From: Paragyromitra xinjiangensis
Lineage: Eukaryota > Ascomycota > Pezizomycetes > Pezizales > Discinaceae
Length of the DNA stretch: 64,000 bases
Reading direction: 5' to 3'
Assembly (NCBI GenBank): GCA_038503065.1
Contig: JBCAMK010000001.1
Span: 2,914,001 to 2,978,000, forward strand
Of the stretch, positions 46,659 through 59,042 are shown in pieces; the stretch's first letter is position 1, and the number at the start of each line of letters is the position of its first letter. Both the position numbers and the translations under genes were made by a program. Under the pieces are notes generated by a model. It searched no databases. It was not told the origin of the DNA and saw nothing but the letters and a program-made list of their open reading frames with translations.

Positions 46659-48135
46659 GACGAGAGGTGATTCTGGGAATTTTGGGAATCTAGCGGGTGA
46701 TGTTCGAGGTCAGTGCTGCTAGGCTGCACCAATAATGGGTGTATCTGAGACGATTCGCTGCGGATTTATGCCCAGCCAGTTCGCGCCACTTGAGTACATG
46801 ACTCATGCGGACTTAGATCCGCAGGGGTAATAATAGTTTGTCCTGCATAGATAGATAGATAGATAGATAGTTCATACACGCATCCAACCCTAAGGTTATG
46901 GCGGGTTTGTCCTACATGATCTAAGCGCTAAATTTAAATGTTTCTTCAAGGTCTTCGCTTATTTGAAAGTTAGGTAAGATTAGTGCGTCTAATAGCTTTT
47001 TTCACCGCACATATCCAGTAACTTAAACAAAAATAAAATATACTTGTCTTTCGGGGACTACATGTATGCCCAGCTCTGAAATATATAGTACTTATTCATA
47101 AACGAAAATGATGAAACTACACCTATGTAAATGTACGCAAAACAAATAACATCCTCCCCTGGCATAAGCTATTCGCAAATGTTAACAGCTCATGTCTATC
47201 CGTCAACATAAGAGACGGTCCAGCAAACCCGGGACGCCTCAAAGAAAAGCTCCCAGTTATGAGCCCCATGGCTAGTACTACTACTATAGCTATAGCTATA
47301 GTTAGTACTCCAAACTCCCATCGCCAAGGTCAGGGTAGACAAACTCCCACCCAACCAGAGTGAGAACCCATGACCCGAAACACAACAAACCCGCCCAGCC
47401 CCAACTACAGTCCCAGGACCACATACCAAACAACCTACTACACAATCGAAACAAAACTCCCCCCCTCGACCAAAGAACCCGTGAAAAATATTTACCAACG
47501 AACCCAACTCCTAAAAAGCAAACGCAAAATATTACCATACTTCAAAGTTGAGTAAAATACTGTATCATACACTAATAACAACCTCCAAAACCCCCCCCAC
47601 TCGACTCCATCCTTCCCCTCCCCCCCAGCCCCAAAACCCTAGCCCCCTAGCCCCGCACTTTTAACCCCCCCAGAAACTCCAACATGGTAAACATACACTC
47701 CACCTCACCCTTCAACCCCGTTCTTGCTACTACCCCTATACGCAGCCAAGAGACCTGTGTGAACTAAACACGTACAAACTGTACATCTTATTCTTCCTTT
47801 TTTCCCCTTTCCATCCAAAAGAAAAAAGAGTAACAATGAACAGAGCTCCCGAGGGTCTCTCCATTCAATATCCCAGGGATTTTTAAAAGAAGAGGGGGAA
47901 AAAATCATCCAGACACATAATAAGTGGAAGGGGAAAAAAAAATAAACACCATAACCCCATCCCATCATCTCCCCACACCTACCCCAATCCCCGAGAGAGA
48001 AGGAAAAAAATGACCAACAACCAAGAGGCGAATTCCCGAAACATACACAAGTTAAGAAAAACCAGCTGAGGAAAATCATAAGAAAATACTGTTCAAAGCC
48101 CAACACCCCTTTTTTCCTTCGCTCCACCAAGATTT
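46659..48135. other. Intergenic region
   Basis: Holds the NLR promoter, a (GATA)n microsatellite, a TACATGTA palindrome (47059-47066), a 'tatagctatagctatag' tract at about 47286 and a C-rich stretch (47580-47680). The last 450 bp are probably the SreA 3' UTR. No gene seen. Confidence 0.4.
46848..46871. repeat. (TAGA)n microsatellite
   Basis: About six perfect tetranucleotide units of GATA/TAGA, some 190 bp upstream of the NLR start. Length likely varies between strains. Confidence 0.9.
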
Positions 48136-50566
48136 CTAAGCCATATTCATATTTCCACCTCCACTATCGTCTCCAATCACCCCATTCGCCATCGTATCCC
48201 CATTCAACTTCTGTAGCTCCCGCTCACACCCTTCCAACTCCTCCTTAATGCGCTTGCTCTCGCGCTCCAACTCGTGACGACGTTGCAAGAGGATGCTTCG
48301 GCGTTGCTCATCCGTCAGCTCGCCGCTGCCAAGGGCTAGCAGACTCGGTTCAATGGGTACATCGCCCATATTGAGGTGTTGGTTTTGGCTTCGGGGGTTC
48401 AGGATAGAATTGATTGAGTGTAGCCGCTGGTCTGTAGCAAGATTATCTGCCTCTGCAATTGAAAGACTACGTTTACGTGGTTGAGGTGTTGGGGAATCGC
48501 CAAGATGTGGTGATATGGGGGCTAGCGAAACGGAGGAGTCTTGGAGTTGAGTACTGTGGGAAGAGTTCATGGAAGGAGCGACGGGAGCAGAGTTATTAAC
48601 ATTTTCGCTTCCCCCATGAGGAGCTACTATGGACGAGGAGGAGGTACGGAACGAGGTAGTAAAGTCGATAGGAGGCGGGAAATGCCTCTGCTGCTGGGGA
48701 TGCGGCAGCTGTCTGAGGGCGTTGTTGCCCCCCGCGTCCGTCATTTCCGTGTCATCGTCTGATCCATTCATTCCTAGAGGATCGTGTCAGTGCATATTGA
48801 TTGATTGATATTGCTGCTGCGGGGAGATAGCCGTAGGCAAACCTGTGATTGAATTACCACCAGCAGCAGCCGGGGATTGCTGTTGTTGCTGCTGCTGCTG
48901 TTGGTGAAGTTCCATCCCAGAACCTTGAGTAGGTGCCGGACTTGACGCGAAGTTTCCATTCGCGGGGGCCACAACCCGCTTTCTTCGTTTAATGATACTT
49001 TTCTTCATTGCCTCGGGCCGATGAACGCCATGTAGTTTGTGGTATAACCCTGTATTGCAAATCAGCCATTGTTTCAAAAGACTAAAAAACTACCGCTACC
49101 GCGCGTCTCCTAGGCAGGAAAAAAAAAAAGGGCGTCCAAGAAAATAATATAGAGAATAGATAAAGAGAGTGGGGAAAGGGAGAAGAAAATCCCTCGCCAA
49201 CATTTAGATGTCGGGTCCTCGAGACAATATGGGTATAGTACGGGGTCTGGGCTGCAGCGTGTGGGGCTTATCAATCAAATCATATCAGATGATCAAGGGG
49301 TAGCACCGCAGCAAGGGTCTCGGCTAAAGCAACCCCCCAGTCCCCCAACGTCCATCGTACGATCTGATAAGGAGCTTCAGGACTTTGATTGGACTCACCA
49401 CAAGCATTGCAAATGGTATGACCGCTTTCATCCCTGCGCCATAGCGGAGTAATAGTTGTACCGCAGTTCTGGCAGGCCACGACAACCGTCGTATTAGTCG
49501 GAGAGCCTGTCCTGGTAGGCTGCGATTGCTGCTGCTGTTGTTGCTGCTGCTGGACATGTTGCTGCTGTTGCTGATGCTGCTGGGGAGGTGGAGGAACCGG
49601 TGAGGGTGAAGGAGCTCCCACATTCGTAAGGGCCGGATCCGTGGGGACACAACCCCCGTTCGCCACACCGACTGTAAACTGCGCTGCCTTGCTGACCCTG
49701 TTGTTGAACGCTGGGCACCCATTGCAGCCCTCTGCCCCACCCGTCCCGTTGCATCTTCCCCCGCCCGGACACGTTCCGGACGCGACATGATCCGCGGCAA
49801 CATAGGTCGCCCCCAGCGATGACTGTACATTGCCGATGGTTGAGCCGTGGGGAGGACGTTTTAGATTCGTGGGACGGGATTGGTTGCGGGCTTTAAGATA
49901 GAGTCCGCAAGCGTTACAGATCGTCTGACCGTCTGGCGCGCGCCGCCATAGAGGTGTACGTGTGGTGCGGCAGTTACTATTTCAAATTCGGTCAGTAGCT
50001 GCAAAGTGCACAAGTGAGTAGGAAAAGACTCTCGGAGCACGAAAATACCTGCAGGTCTGTCCACTGGAGGGAGCTGGAGAGGTTTCATGTTGCTGTGCCT
50101 GTGGTGTAAGTGCAGGAACGGGTTGTTGCTGGAGTTGCTGGAGTTGCTGTTGCTGCTGCTGCTGAACGACTTGCTGCAATTGCTGCAACTGCTGCTGCGG
50201 TATCGGGGAAGAGTTTCGGTGCTGTTGTTGCTGCTGCTGTCCCTGACCCGGCTCCTCCGAGGGGGTCAGCGCCGGATCGACATTCCCAGCTCCGTTCCGA
50301 TCGTGGTCCTGCGCGGAAATATTCGAATTTGAAGTTTGCGCATGTTCGAGAGATAACTGTTGCGCCATAGCTGATGGTGACTCCGGGGTGGGTAGAGGGT
50401 GATGGATTGGTACAGTCGCAGAGACGTTGGTCGCGGGAGTGGTAGCAGTAGCAGAGGTGGAGAGGAGCGAAGACGCAGGAGCAGCGGTTGTGCTGGTGGT
50501 AGCGGTCGACATAGCGGTGGTCATAGTGAGAGACGAAAGCGAGGTAGAGAGAAGCTTCCCCGGCAT
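48136..50566 (-). CDS. sreA: SreA-type GATA repressor of iron acquisition (two GATA fingers plus Cys-rich region)
   Basis: Four exons on the minus strand: 50049-50566, 49399-49976, 48843-49049 and 48136-48773 (introns of 72, 349 and 69 nt). The product is 646 aa from the ATG at 50566. Two zinc fingers of form C-X2-C-X17-C-X2-C: C172, C175, C193, C196 ([18 protein letters not shown]) and C341, C344, C362, C365. Between them is the cysteine cluster '[18 protein letters not shown]' with following 'NGCP', the diagnostic iron-sensing region of SreA/SRE/Urbs1/Fep1 proteins. The C terminus has a coiled coil ([20 protein letters not shown]). Long polyQ tracts flank finger 1 and follow finger 2. In the nucleus these factors repress siderophore and iron-uptake genes when iron is plentiful. 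The 349-nt intron splits finger 2 right after CNACG. Confidence 0.9.
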
Positions 50567-52330
50567 GAAGGCGTAGAAGGGGAAAAGACAGTGAAAGAAA
50601 GAAGTGAAAGAAAGAATGAGACCAAGCAGTCGAACAAGTGTGTAGTTAGCAAAGGGGGACCCTCGTTCTTTAAAAAGAATATAAGTTTGCTTTTTGATGG
50701 AGGCGGTCAGTCGGTCAATCACTCAGTCGGTCAGCGATGTCGCCGTTTACTGTGTATCGCAGAAAACCCCCCCTCCGTCGAGCAAGGAGGAGGAAAGGAA
50801 AGAGTAGCGGGGGGAGGAGGAAGAAGAAGAAGAGGAAGAGGACGAGAACTCTGGGAAGGAGAATTAAAAAATAAAAAAAGCTATCACACAGAAGCTCTCC
50901 CAGACTAAACAAGATGGATAGGTCGAGAAGATCTGGGCTGGCCACCAAGATATGATAAGATGCACACACGCGCGCTCACACCCACCCAACTAGATATCCG
51001 TCTCCCAAAATATGGAATCCCCCCTTCTCGAGTTACACGCTTCTAACGGTCTTCCCGAATTCCGAGTTCTTCGGGAAAGTGGCAACAGAGTTCCCTGTTT
51101 CTTGCGTACTTTTCTGTTCTGAATCCGTGTGGGAGGTGTCAGTCAGGTCTTGGGAGGGTTTATTCTTTTTTTTTCCCTCCCTTTGGAGAGAGACCAACGG
51201 GTAGAGCTGATTCGGGAAGGGGCTCTCTCGAAACTGCAAACTCCCGTCAGCGGATTTCACTCCGCTCTCATTGGTTCAATTCGAGAGGAAGCCTGCTCCT
51301 GGTCACGGGGGTAGGGTGACTACTCTACTCTGGGTACTTAGCCTCCAGCGGCTCGGTTGGCGAAGGGTAGATTATCATATCAGATCGATCCGATACGATT
51401 GGTTGCTTTTTTTGACGACAGCTTGCGACTTTACCTTTATTAGGTGCATACTAGCAAGGCCCACTTGCTCACGGTATGCAGATATGCACATGTACCTGGT
51501 CAACGTTGAAACTTCGGCTTTCACTTCTAGGAAAGCCTGAAGTCCTGGGCCAATTGATAGCATCACGCTATCCAGCACCTAAATCTGACATTCCAACACC
51601 AACACCCACCACAGACTAGGAATCCTTTTTTTTAATAATGATTTTATTATAACTAGAATTCTAGCTACAAAAGGATAGGACCCTTTATGGGTATTCATCC
51701 TACGGCATGAGAAACCCCAGCCAAATAAATATAAAAATATAAAAACAACAGTACAAGTACTGATGTTCACGAAAAATAAACTCGGGAGCACATCCCCATC
51801 CACACTATAATGAATCCTGAAGCCCGCAAGAAACACGGTCGCAACAGAACCCTTTCGGCTTTTCAGGGCCATCATATAACGTGTTTTCCGCCCGACCCTC
51901 CTTTCGCTCTAGGAATCCTTATCATCACCACTATGTACCATCCTCTCTACCTACCCGGGTCTCTTCTAAGTAATTCATTCCCCTTAGGCCAGTTGATCCA
52001 TCTATATAAATGGGTTCCAAAGAAGAAAAAAAGAAGAATGAACCTGCGCTTGTACCCTGCATACATGTACAGCAATTCATAAGTTACATCAATTATCAAC
52101 CCCTTTCCCCTTTCGTTTACTTTACCAATACCAGGCCCAGTCCCATGGAAAACGCCGGCCCAATTACCAGCAAAGTGCAAATCCGAAACCAGAAACATTA
52201 CCCAAGGCCAGTCCTAAAAGAACCAGAGTCTGAAAAAAGCAAGAAAAACAAACAAAACGGGAGAAACATAAAAAGGAAAGAAAAAGCATAATCGTCACAG
52301 CAGCAATGTATCAACAACCCCTCCTCACAA
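50567..52330. other. Upstream region of sreA
   Basis: About 1.76 kb with no gene. Near the sreA start it is strongly pyrimidine-rich on the gene strand, as for long fungal leaders. A GATAAG site lies at 50954-50959 and an ATCTGATATGATAA string at 51372-51385 (minus strand). A TACATGTA palindrome is at 52063-52070. Confidence 0.45.
51372..51385 (-). promoter_or_regulatory. Candidate SreA/GATA-factor site upstream of sreA
   Basis: On the minus strand this reads atctgatatgataa: one base off the reported SreA preference ATCWGATAA, followed by a second GATAA. It lies about 810 bp upstream of the start and could mediate autoregulation. Inference only. Confidence 0.25.
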
Positions 52331-53538
52331 TCAACACCATGCAAACTTCTCATTAACAATCCACTCCACATCCTCGATCCCACTCCCCACCTTCTCCTTG
52401 CCATACATCATCAAACTTGCAATGCTATCCATCTCCCTATCCTCAACTACCACCTCTCCACCCACAACTCTCTCTGCGCTCTCCACAACATACCTCTCTG
52501 GGTTCCACACACAAACTTTCTTCAGTCCCCAGTTCCGCGCCTCATCCACTGCCGCGCTCAGCATTGCATCCGTATCTCGTGCTCTCCCCTCTTCGCCTCC
52601 AAGATCCACAATCCGCAATACGTACAGTTTTGAATCCTCGAGCGAAAAGTCACGACTCCATACAACCCAGCGCAGGCCATCAACCGTCATAGATCCCTTA
52701 ATTTGTGGGATGCCTTGAGTGGATCGCACGCACGAGGCGATAAACTCCTCACGATTGTGATGCCAGTCAATAGACTCATGGTCTGGTAGGAATGCGATTC
52801 GTGGTTTTTGGTATCGTCCGGAGAGCTGCCGTTTAACAGTAGCGATATCAAGAGCACAAAGAGAGGGAATGTCGGCGTGGAAGAGAGGCTGCACACTAGC
52901 ACTGGGAGGGGCAGTATCGAGAGTCTGGGACACTGGGATATTGATGTGGGAAGAGCGATGGGGGAGCCAGCCGAGTTTGGCATAGAATTGCTAAATGGAG
53001 TGTTAATGGAGCTTAACCTGCTGACTTGGTTGCTACGTGAAAAGACAAAACAAAGAAATATCTTCAGAACAAAAAAACGAACCTTTCCAATATCTGAGTA
53101 CAGCACTGAGAACCCAGCAACTCCATCATTATGGCACTTCAACTGCTCTCCCAGCATCGTGAGCATAATTTTCGCGTATCCATTCCCTCTACACTCTGGT
53201 GGAGTGAAGACACTACCGATTCCATAGGCAATAACCTCTTTCACCGGAACCACCCCTTCACCATCAACAGGTGGATAGCTCACTACCGCAGCCTTCCTAA
53301 TGGTTTCACAAGATGCAAGAATCGTGGACTGGACATTAGATGAGTCGGCAAGCACCCATTGTATTATTCCACCATCACGTGTCAGCGGCGTGGAGGCAAT
53401 GTGGACTTCACGGGAGAGATATTGTGGGATTGTAAGAGGGCCAGCCCAGCAGGAGGCGTGCAATGTACGAATGTAGGTGAGTTCGTCTGTGGTGGGATGA
53501 CGGAGGACGAAATTGCAGGAGGAGGTTGCGGTGGGCAT
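52331..53538 (-). CDS. Lyc1-like GNAT N-acetyltransferase
   Basis: Two exons on the minus strand, 53083-53538 and 52331-52990, with a 92-nt intron (gttcgt...tttag). The product is 371 aa, starting MPTATSSCNFVLRHPT. The GNAT acetyl-CoA motif is visible as 'GIGSVFTPPECRGNGYAKIM' (R-G-N-G-Y-A, the Q/RxxGxG/A loop), followed by 'FSVLYSDIGK', then 'QFYAKLGW' in exon 2. The long C-terminal half, with 'WVVWSRDF' and 'LYVLRIVD', is the layout of the fungal Lyc1 family, whose Yarrowia founder is a lysine N6-acetyltransferase of lysine catabolism. No signal peptide. The true substrate may be lysine or another amine. It is read in the same direction as sreA, 1.76 kb upstream of it. Confidence 0.78.
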
Positions 53539-54677
53539 TATGGGTGGTGGATTGGGAGCCAATTAGTAGTAATCAAGGTGGTTTCTTTGAGAGGGGTGTA
53601 GATTGGCAATGATAGATGGCCGCCGTGATGAAGGATATGAATATGGGCAAGATAATAGTAAGATGGTAGTAGCGGAAGCAGGAAAGGAAGATGAGAAGGA
53701 AGACCAGGAAGGGAGACATCTCTGTGCTTTTAGACCTCTCCTATGCACTACGTAGCTACTTTACTGTACTCTACACTACACGGCATATCTGACACTCCTG
53801 CGAACAAGTCTCTCTTATCGACATTCTAGAAATAGGCCCCTCCACGCTTAAACCACCCCCAAACAGGTAAATCAACACCCCAGCCAACAGCCACCCAACC
53901 TGCCGTATCGACGACATGATCCCCGATGGTTTCAATTCACATTAGCTAACTAGCTACTCCTCTCCTCGTCGTGTGACAGACACGAAGAAACCAAGATAAC
54001 CGGCCAGGCGCATCATTGCCATGCTTGAACCTCATACGGAATCCGCGTGATCATTAGCGACGACTTATTTACCTTCAAAGCGTTCATCTAATCACAAAAA
54101 CCGCTTTTTTGCTAGCGAGCAACTGGCTGACTGCTGCTTGCCGGCACGAGCACCTATCCTATGCACACTTGGGAAAGCACCGGTAGAGTACTTTCGGTTA
54201 TCATATCAAGCTTCAGAGGGCGGATATGGTTCGTTAAGATTAAGCACAATGAGCTGGAGGCTCTGCAACCCGAAGAGAAGCGGCGCAAACCGCTGCAGAA
54301 GGGAACGAAAAGAAAGAGTGAAAAAAGCAACTTTGAGCGTTAATAGACGAGCCGGATTAAACCTGGTTCGCGAGGGGACCGTGCAGCTATCCGAGACCCG
54401 CAGAGCGGGTAACCCTTACCCACGATAAAGAAGAACAAAAGAACAGAAACGGGACGGGGAGATGACAGGAGGCTCTGTGGTCTTGGCATCGCTTTGAGAA
54501 CAAGGCGATTGTGAGGCTCTGGCAACGGTAGATGTGTGTTTGTTTACCATCTGGAACAACAACCGCCTCTCCCCACCATCCGCCCAAAGACCCCTCCACC
54601 TTCCACCAGCATTACCAATCTCAATCGCTACTCCATTCCCTCACCATAAGGAAATACACTCCTCCTTCAACCCCTCC
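53539..54677. other. Divergent promoter region between the Lyc1-like gene and NUF2
   Basis: 1.1 kb carrying both promoters. Short ORFs only. In-frame codons extend NUF2 upstream to 54534, but the family start is later. Confidence 0.4.
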
Positions 54678-56140
54678 ATGACCTTCAACCCTCGCCAAAG
54701 CAACATGTTTCGCTCTTCCCAAAACCAAAGACCCCCCGGATCTGCCGCTGGAGGCAAACGCCAACAGCAGCAAAGCAACCAACAGTACGAAAACTACCTC
54801 CTCATCGAAGACCTCGAAATCGTCAGCTGCATCTCAGAGCTCGGCATCCCCTTCCAGCTTGACGACCTCAAAAAGCCCTCCCCACAAAAAATCCAGCATG
54901 TCTTTGAAATGTTTGCAGATCTTCTCATGGGCATTCGTAAAGACACTGTCGAGCCAATTATACGTTCCGCCTCTGAGCAGCTTGAGTATCCCGAAACCCA
55001 GCAAGACGCACGCACTCTTATGGCATTCTACGTCTCGCTACGTACACTCATGTTTGAGTGTGGAATTGACGACTTCACCATCAACGACCTGGCCAAACCC
55101 GACGCTCAACGCTTAACCCGCATTCTCTCGTACATAATCAATTTCACGCGGTTCCGCGAAGAGCGCGCGGGGGTTATCGACGAACACTTCCAGAAGGCGG
55201 AAAAAGCAAAGGAGAAAATTGAGCAGCTGTATTTCGAGAACGAAGAGCTAGCAAGCCGTGTACAAGCGCTCAGGCAGCAGCGAGCGAAGGAAGAGCCCAT
55301 GATCCGTAGGGCAAAAGAGGTGCAGAAGGTGCTCTCGGAGGAGCTATACGGGTTCTCGAAGCGTGAGAAAGCACTCACTTTTGACTGGAATAAGCTGAAG
55401 CAGGAGAAGGAATCGTACGTGAAAACGCTTGAAGAGCGACAGTTCTTCATCACAAAAACTCTGCAGGATGCAGACAAGATCAGACCATATATCGTCGATT
55501 CCCCGGACAAGCTGCAGCAGATCATCACAGATATGGGAACATCACTCTCACAGGAGAAAGCCATTGTCGACGGTGTAGAGAGAAAGAATCGCGCTTTACA
55601 AACCTCGGCGGACTCTTTCGCCATTGTCGAGCAGGATGTAGTCAGCGCTATCAAAGTCATGGAAGAATGCGAAGCAGAGCTTGTAAAAGAAGAGGAAAGC
55701 ATCCGGAAAGCAGCAAGACATCTCGAAATCCTCACACAACGACAAACCGACGTTCGAGAAGTCGAGAGAAACGAACTGGTTTGTTCTCCCCCTCTTCTTC
55801 GCTTTCATTTCATCTAACTAACATCCTACAGCGTCTCCAACGCCAGCTCCAAAACGCAACTGAGAAGATCCTCCGCGCGCGCGAAACCGGCGAATCAAAA
55901 TCTTCATCCGCGCAGAAAAAGATGCGTGAGTTAAAAGAAGCTTACAAAGCGCTCTCGAAAGAACGTGCGGAGCGGGATAAGGATATGGAGAAGAAGAAGA
56001 TACGTATTGAGAGGATTGAGAAGGAGATGGCGGATATGAAGGAGAAGGTTGAGGAAGAAGTGGCTGCTGCACATGCAGAGTTTACGAAGATGAAGAGTCA
56101 TATTGAGTTATATATCAGTGAGATGGAGCAGTCTATCTGA
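54678..56140 (+). CDS. NUF2: Nuf2, Ndc80 kinetochore complex subunit
   Basis: Two exons, 54678-55778 and 55832-56140 (53-nt intron gtttgt...ctacag with ctaactaac branch). The product is 469 aa from MTFNPRQSNMF; an in-frame ATG at 54534 would add 48 residues and another at 54705 would remove 9. The N-terminal calponin-homology domain is marked by 'LIEDLEIVSCISELGIPF' through 'RTLMFECGIDDFTINDLAKP' and 'RILSYIINFTRFREER'. The rest is long coiled coil (KAKEKIEQLYFENEELASR and on), ending 'YISEMEQSI'. Nuf2 pairs with Ndc80 and binds microtubules at the outer kinetochore; the coil joins the Spc24-Spc25 dimer. Length and order are as in other fungi, so it should be functional. Confidence 0.93.
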
Positions 56141-59042
56141 CGCGATCCGGACCGGGATTGAGGGGTTCTTTTCTTTCTTCTTTCTTTGGAGGATGTAGGG
56201 GGTTCTATTCCAGGAGTCTGGGTGTCGTTTAGGGAGTGCGGGTTTTTTTCGGTTTTTTGTAGGGGTTTGGGATGTGGTATGTTATGGCGTATTTTGCATT
56301 TTTATTTATCCCCTATCCGTGGTTCTACTTCATGCGTACTCGACTTCCTTCTGTTCGTTATTTATATCTTTTTGATGCTGCCCAGCAGTTTATATTCTCC
56401 ATGGCCAATACCTATTAGATTTAGCTAGAGCAGTTTGATGTTAATGAAACTATGCCCCTCAGAATATTCGCACCCACAATTTTGGAGGAACATACCGCAA
56501 AACCATATGGATCAAGGTCCCTCGTTGACGCAGGTTTCCGGGATTAGATGCACAGGACATCACTCGCTATTTTTGGCTATTTTCGTTGTAAAATAGCTCG
56601 AGACCCAGACTTGATTGAGACGGCTCTAGTACTACTTAAACTCTTTATTCTCAGCCCGTGCTTGCTAGAGCCTTCTACTTCGTTCTACAGCCTAAGCTCG
56701 TTTCCTAGGAGATTATTTCACGCGGGATTAGGAAGCCACCTCCAACTCTTTTTTTGGAACGTTAACGGGGATTAGTATACAGCCCTAAGCTAATAGAAAC
56801 ACAACAATATTTGTCCCCTCGCACACCAGTAAGGCTCGGGTGATAGAATGGGCCCTGGAATAGCAGAATCTAATGAATCTAAATGCCACTAGGATAGCCC
56901 ACACCGAATGAGGGATAAAGAAAAGAATTCACAAGAAATCCATATCTCTAACACTTTTTGAGCTTGACACCGTCGCTCAAACTCTTTTCCGAGGCGCAGA
57001 AATGTGGATATTCTCATTAGAATATAGTTCACGGTAGTATCAAGCTTGTAGAACATATGAGTAAATTAAGCCACAGTCACCCCCGGCCTGATGGCACGCC
57101 TAGTCAGTTGGCGGACACGGGCCACCTCTCAACCAGCGAGAAGGTTCGATTGGGTAAAACTTATGGTTATAGCTGGTCAATAGGAAATCCACTGTAACAA
57201 GAGGGGAGTGACTACAAGATACTGATATTCTAATTAGTCTAGTATTGACTATGATTTTCTTAATTACCACTTTGCAAACTTTGTTAAGGTGGCTCTATGT
57301 GCATTTGCGTGGGTATAATCAGGTCCGCCAACTGACCAGGTCCGTCATCAGGCCGGGTGTGACTGTAATGGAAGAGAACGCATTTAAACATAAGATTTAC
57401 GTCATTCCTTTTAGCCACATAGATGAAGCGAACTTAGTTCATGCCAATTACGTAAAATATTTATGAGCATAGATAGAGTGTGAGCCGGGGGAAGCTTAGG
57501 GTAGAATTTGGGAGCTGGAAACGATGAGCGTTTCTTTGGGGTTTGTAGATAACATAGAATCCCGGTTAGAAAGCTTTATTAAAGAGTAAATAAATTAACG
57601 AAAACTTTACTCAGAACAATGTACCGCCACGCCTGCACTATACGTCATCGAACCTATCTCTTCACTGGTGCTCGGATTTTACAATACTTTAGCTACCCTT
57701 AAGAAGACTATTTGATTTGGGTTACCATACAGTCTACCCAGGCGGAGAGGCAAATATTATTCCCCACTAGCTGCATGGTCCGATACGAATAAGTATCGTT
57801 CTATGCTAGTAAGCTTCATGTGTAGATGGAAAGATGAATCGCCGCACCGCCACAGCCATCTGATAGACCTACCCCCATATTTTTAGTACGTATGCAATCA
57901 CAACGAGCACCTTGGATAGGGATACGCCAACTGCTCAATAATGCCGTTTGCCGATCGCGAGAAGCTGAGCAACCCCGTGAAGTTGAACACGCTGTAGCAA
58001 CCCCCACCTTTTGAGCAAGACACAGCCGATCATGGCACCAAAACAAGAAAACCTAGCGGAACTCCGAAGTTGCTAGAGGAAAAAACTCGTGTTGAAACAA
58101 AAAGCGAAAACAGACACAGAAAGTAACTAAACAATCTCAAACACAGTAGAAAAACCCTCGGGGGTCAGGCGAAAGCAGACAGCAGACCCCGACTCCAATT
58201 TTGAGAAGGAAGTGAACCAGCTAATGAAAAGCTCAGGACGAGCCAAGGTGCCACCAGTTGGAAGATCTCCACAATAATTTCCATTTACTGACTCTTAGTG
58301 TAATAAATAAAACGTATCTCGCGCAACATATACAGTCAACGGGCTCTCGAAATGACGGAAATAAAGGTTGAATGGGCGGAGGACTCGGAGCTGTAAAGGA
58401 GGGGGGGTTCAGATTCATGAAAAATCACTCGATTTCGTTGTGCGCTACCATTTGATTGTTTTCTAGCTTATAAATTTCTTAAATGTGTTGGCTCTTGTTT
58501 CATTATAGCATTTGTTTTGACTTATAGCTGTTGTGGGAATCGAGAGGTTTATTCAATTATATTTTCGTTACCATGTGTTCAACTCCACAGGGTTGTTCAA
58601 CTTCTCAATAAAAAGCGTTACTAACACGCTACGGTCGTACTGTAGCTTCCCGAACCCCGTACATTACATTCCGTCGCCTTCTGACCAAACTCTATTATGT
58701 TTCTGCTATGGAAAAGGATAGAACCTAAGAGGGTATCCAATCTTGCGGTTCTATCTGTAAACCTCAATAGATAGAATACCGTAGAAACTGGAAAAATCCA
58801 CTATCTCCGCCTAAGGATTTAACCCCGTCGCTAGTCTTGAAGGGAAACTTTCAAAGCTCGAGTCAGATCTCTCGGCTGTGTCTATACCACTTCAGGTGCC
58901 CCCTAAACCAATCGAAGTTAGAATTAGATAACAATCCCTACGATCCGATAGTGGATTTTTCCAGTTTCTACGGTAGTTCATCCAGCCTATTAGAATCCGG
59001 GCCAATTACCAATACCTCCGGCCCGGGGGTGGGGTGCTCATC
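56141..59042. other. Gene-poor interval
   Basis: Begins with the T-rich NUF2 3' region. Contains the inverted-repeat element 57072-57367. No ORF with family features; ORFs at 57250 and 58837 overlap or abut inverted-repeat elements and are not annotated. Confidence 0.45.
57072..57367. mobile_element. MITE candidate C (CAGTCAC...CCGGCCTGATG termini), 296 bp
   Basis: Inverted arms of 43 bp, 57074-57116 and 57323-57365, match at 37 of 43 positions; shared blocks include 'cccggcctgatg' and 'gtcagttggcggac'. The right edge is TA; the left TA appears as CA, a likely mutation. About 200 bp of non-coding AT-rich interior. Same terminal CAGTC as candidate B but a different sequence beyond. Confidence 0.8.
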
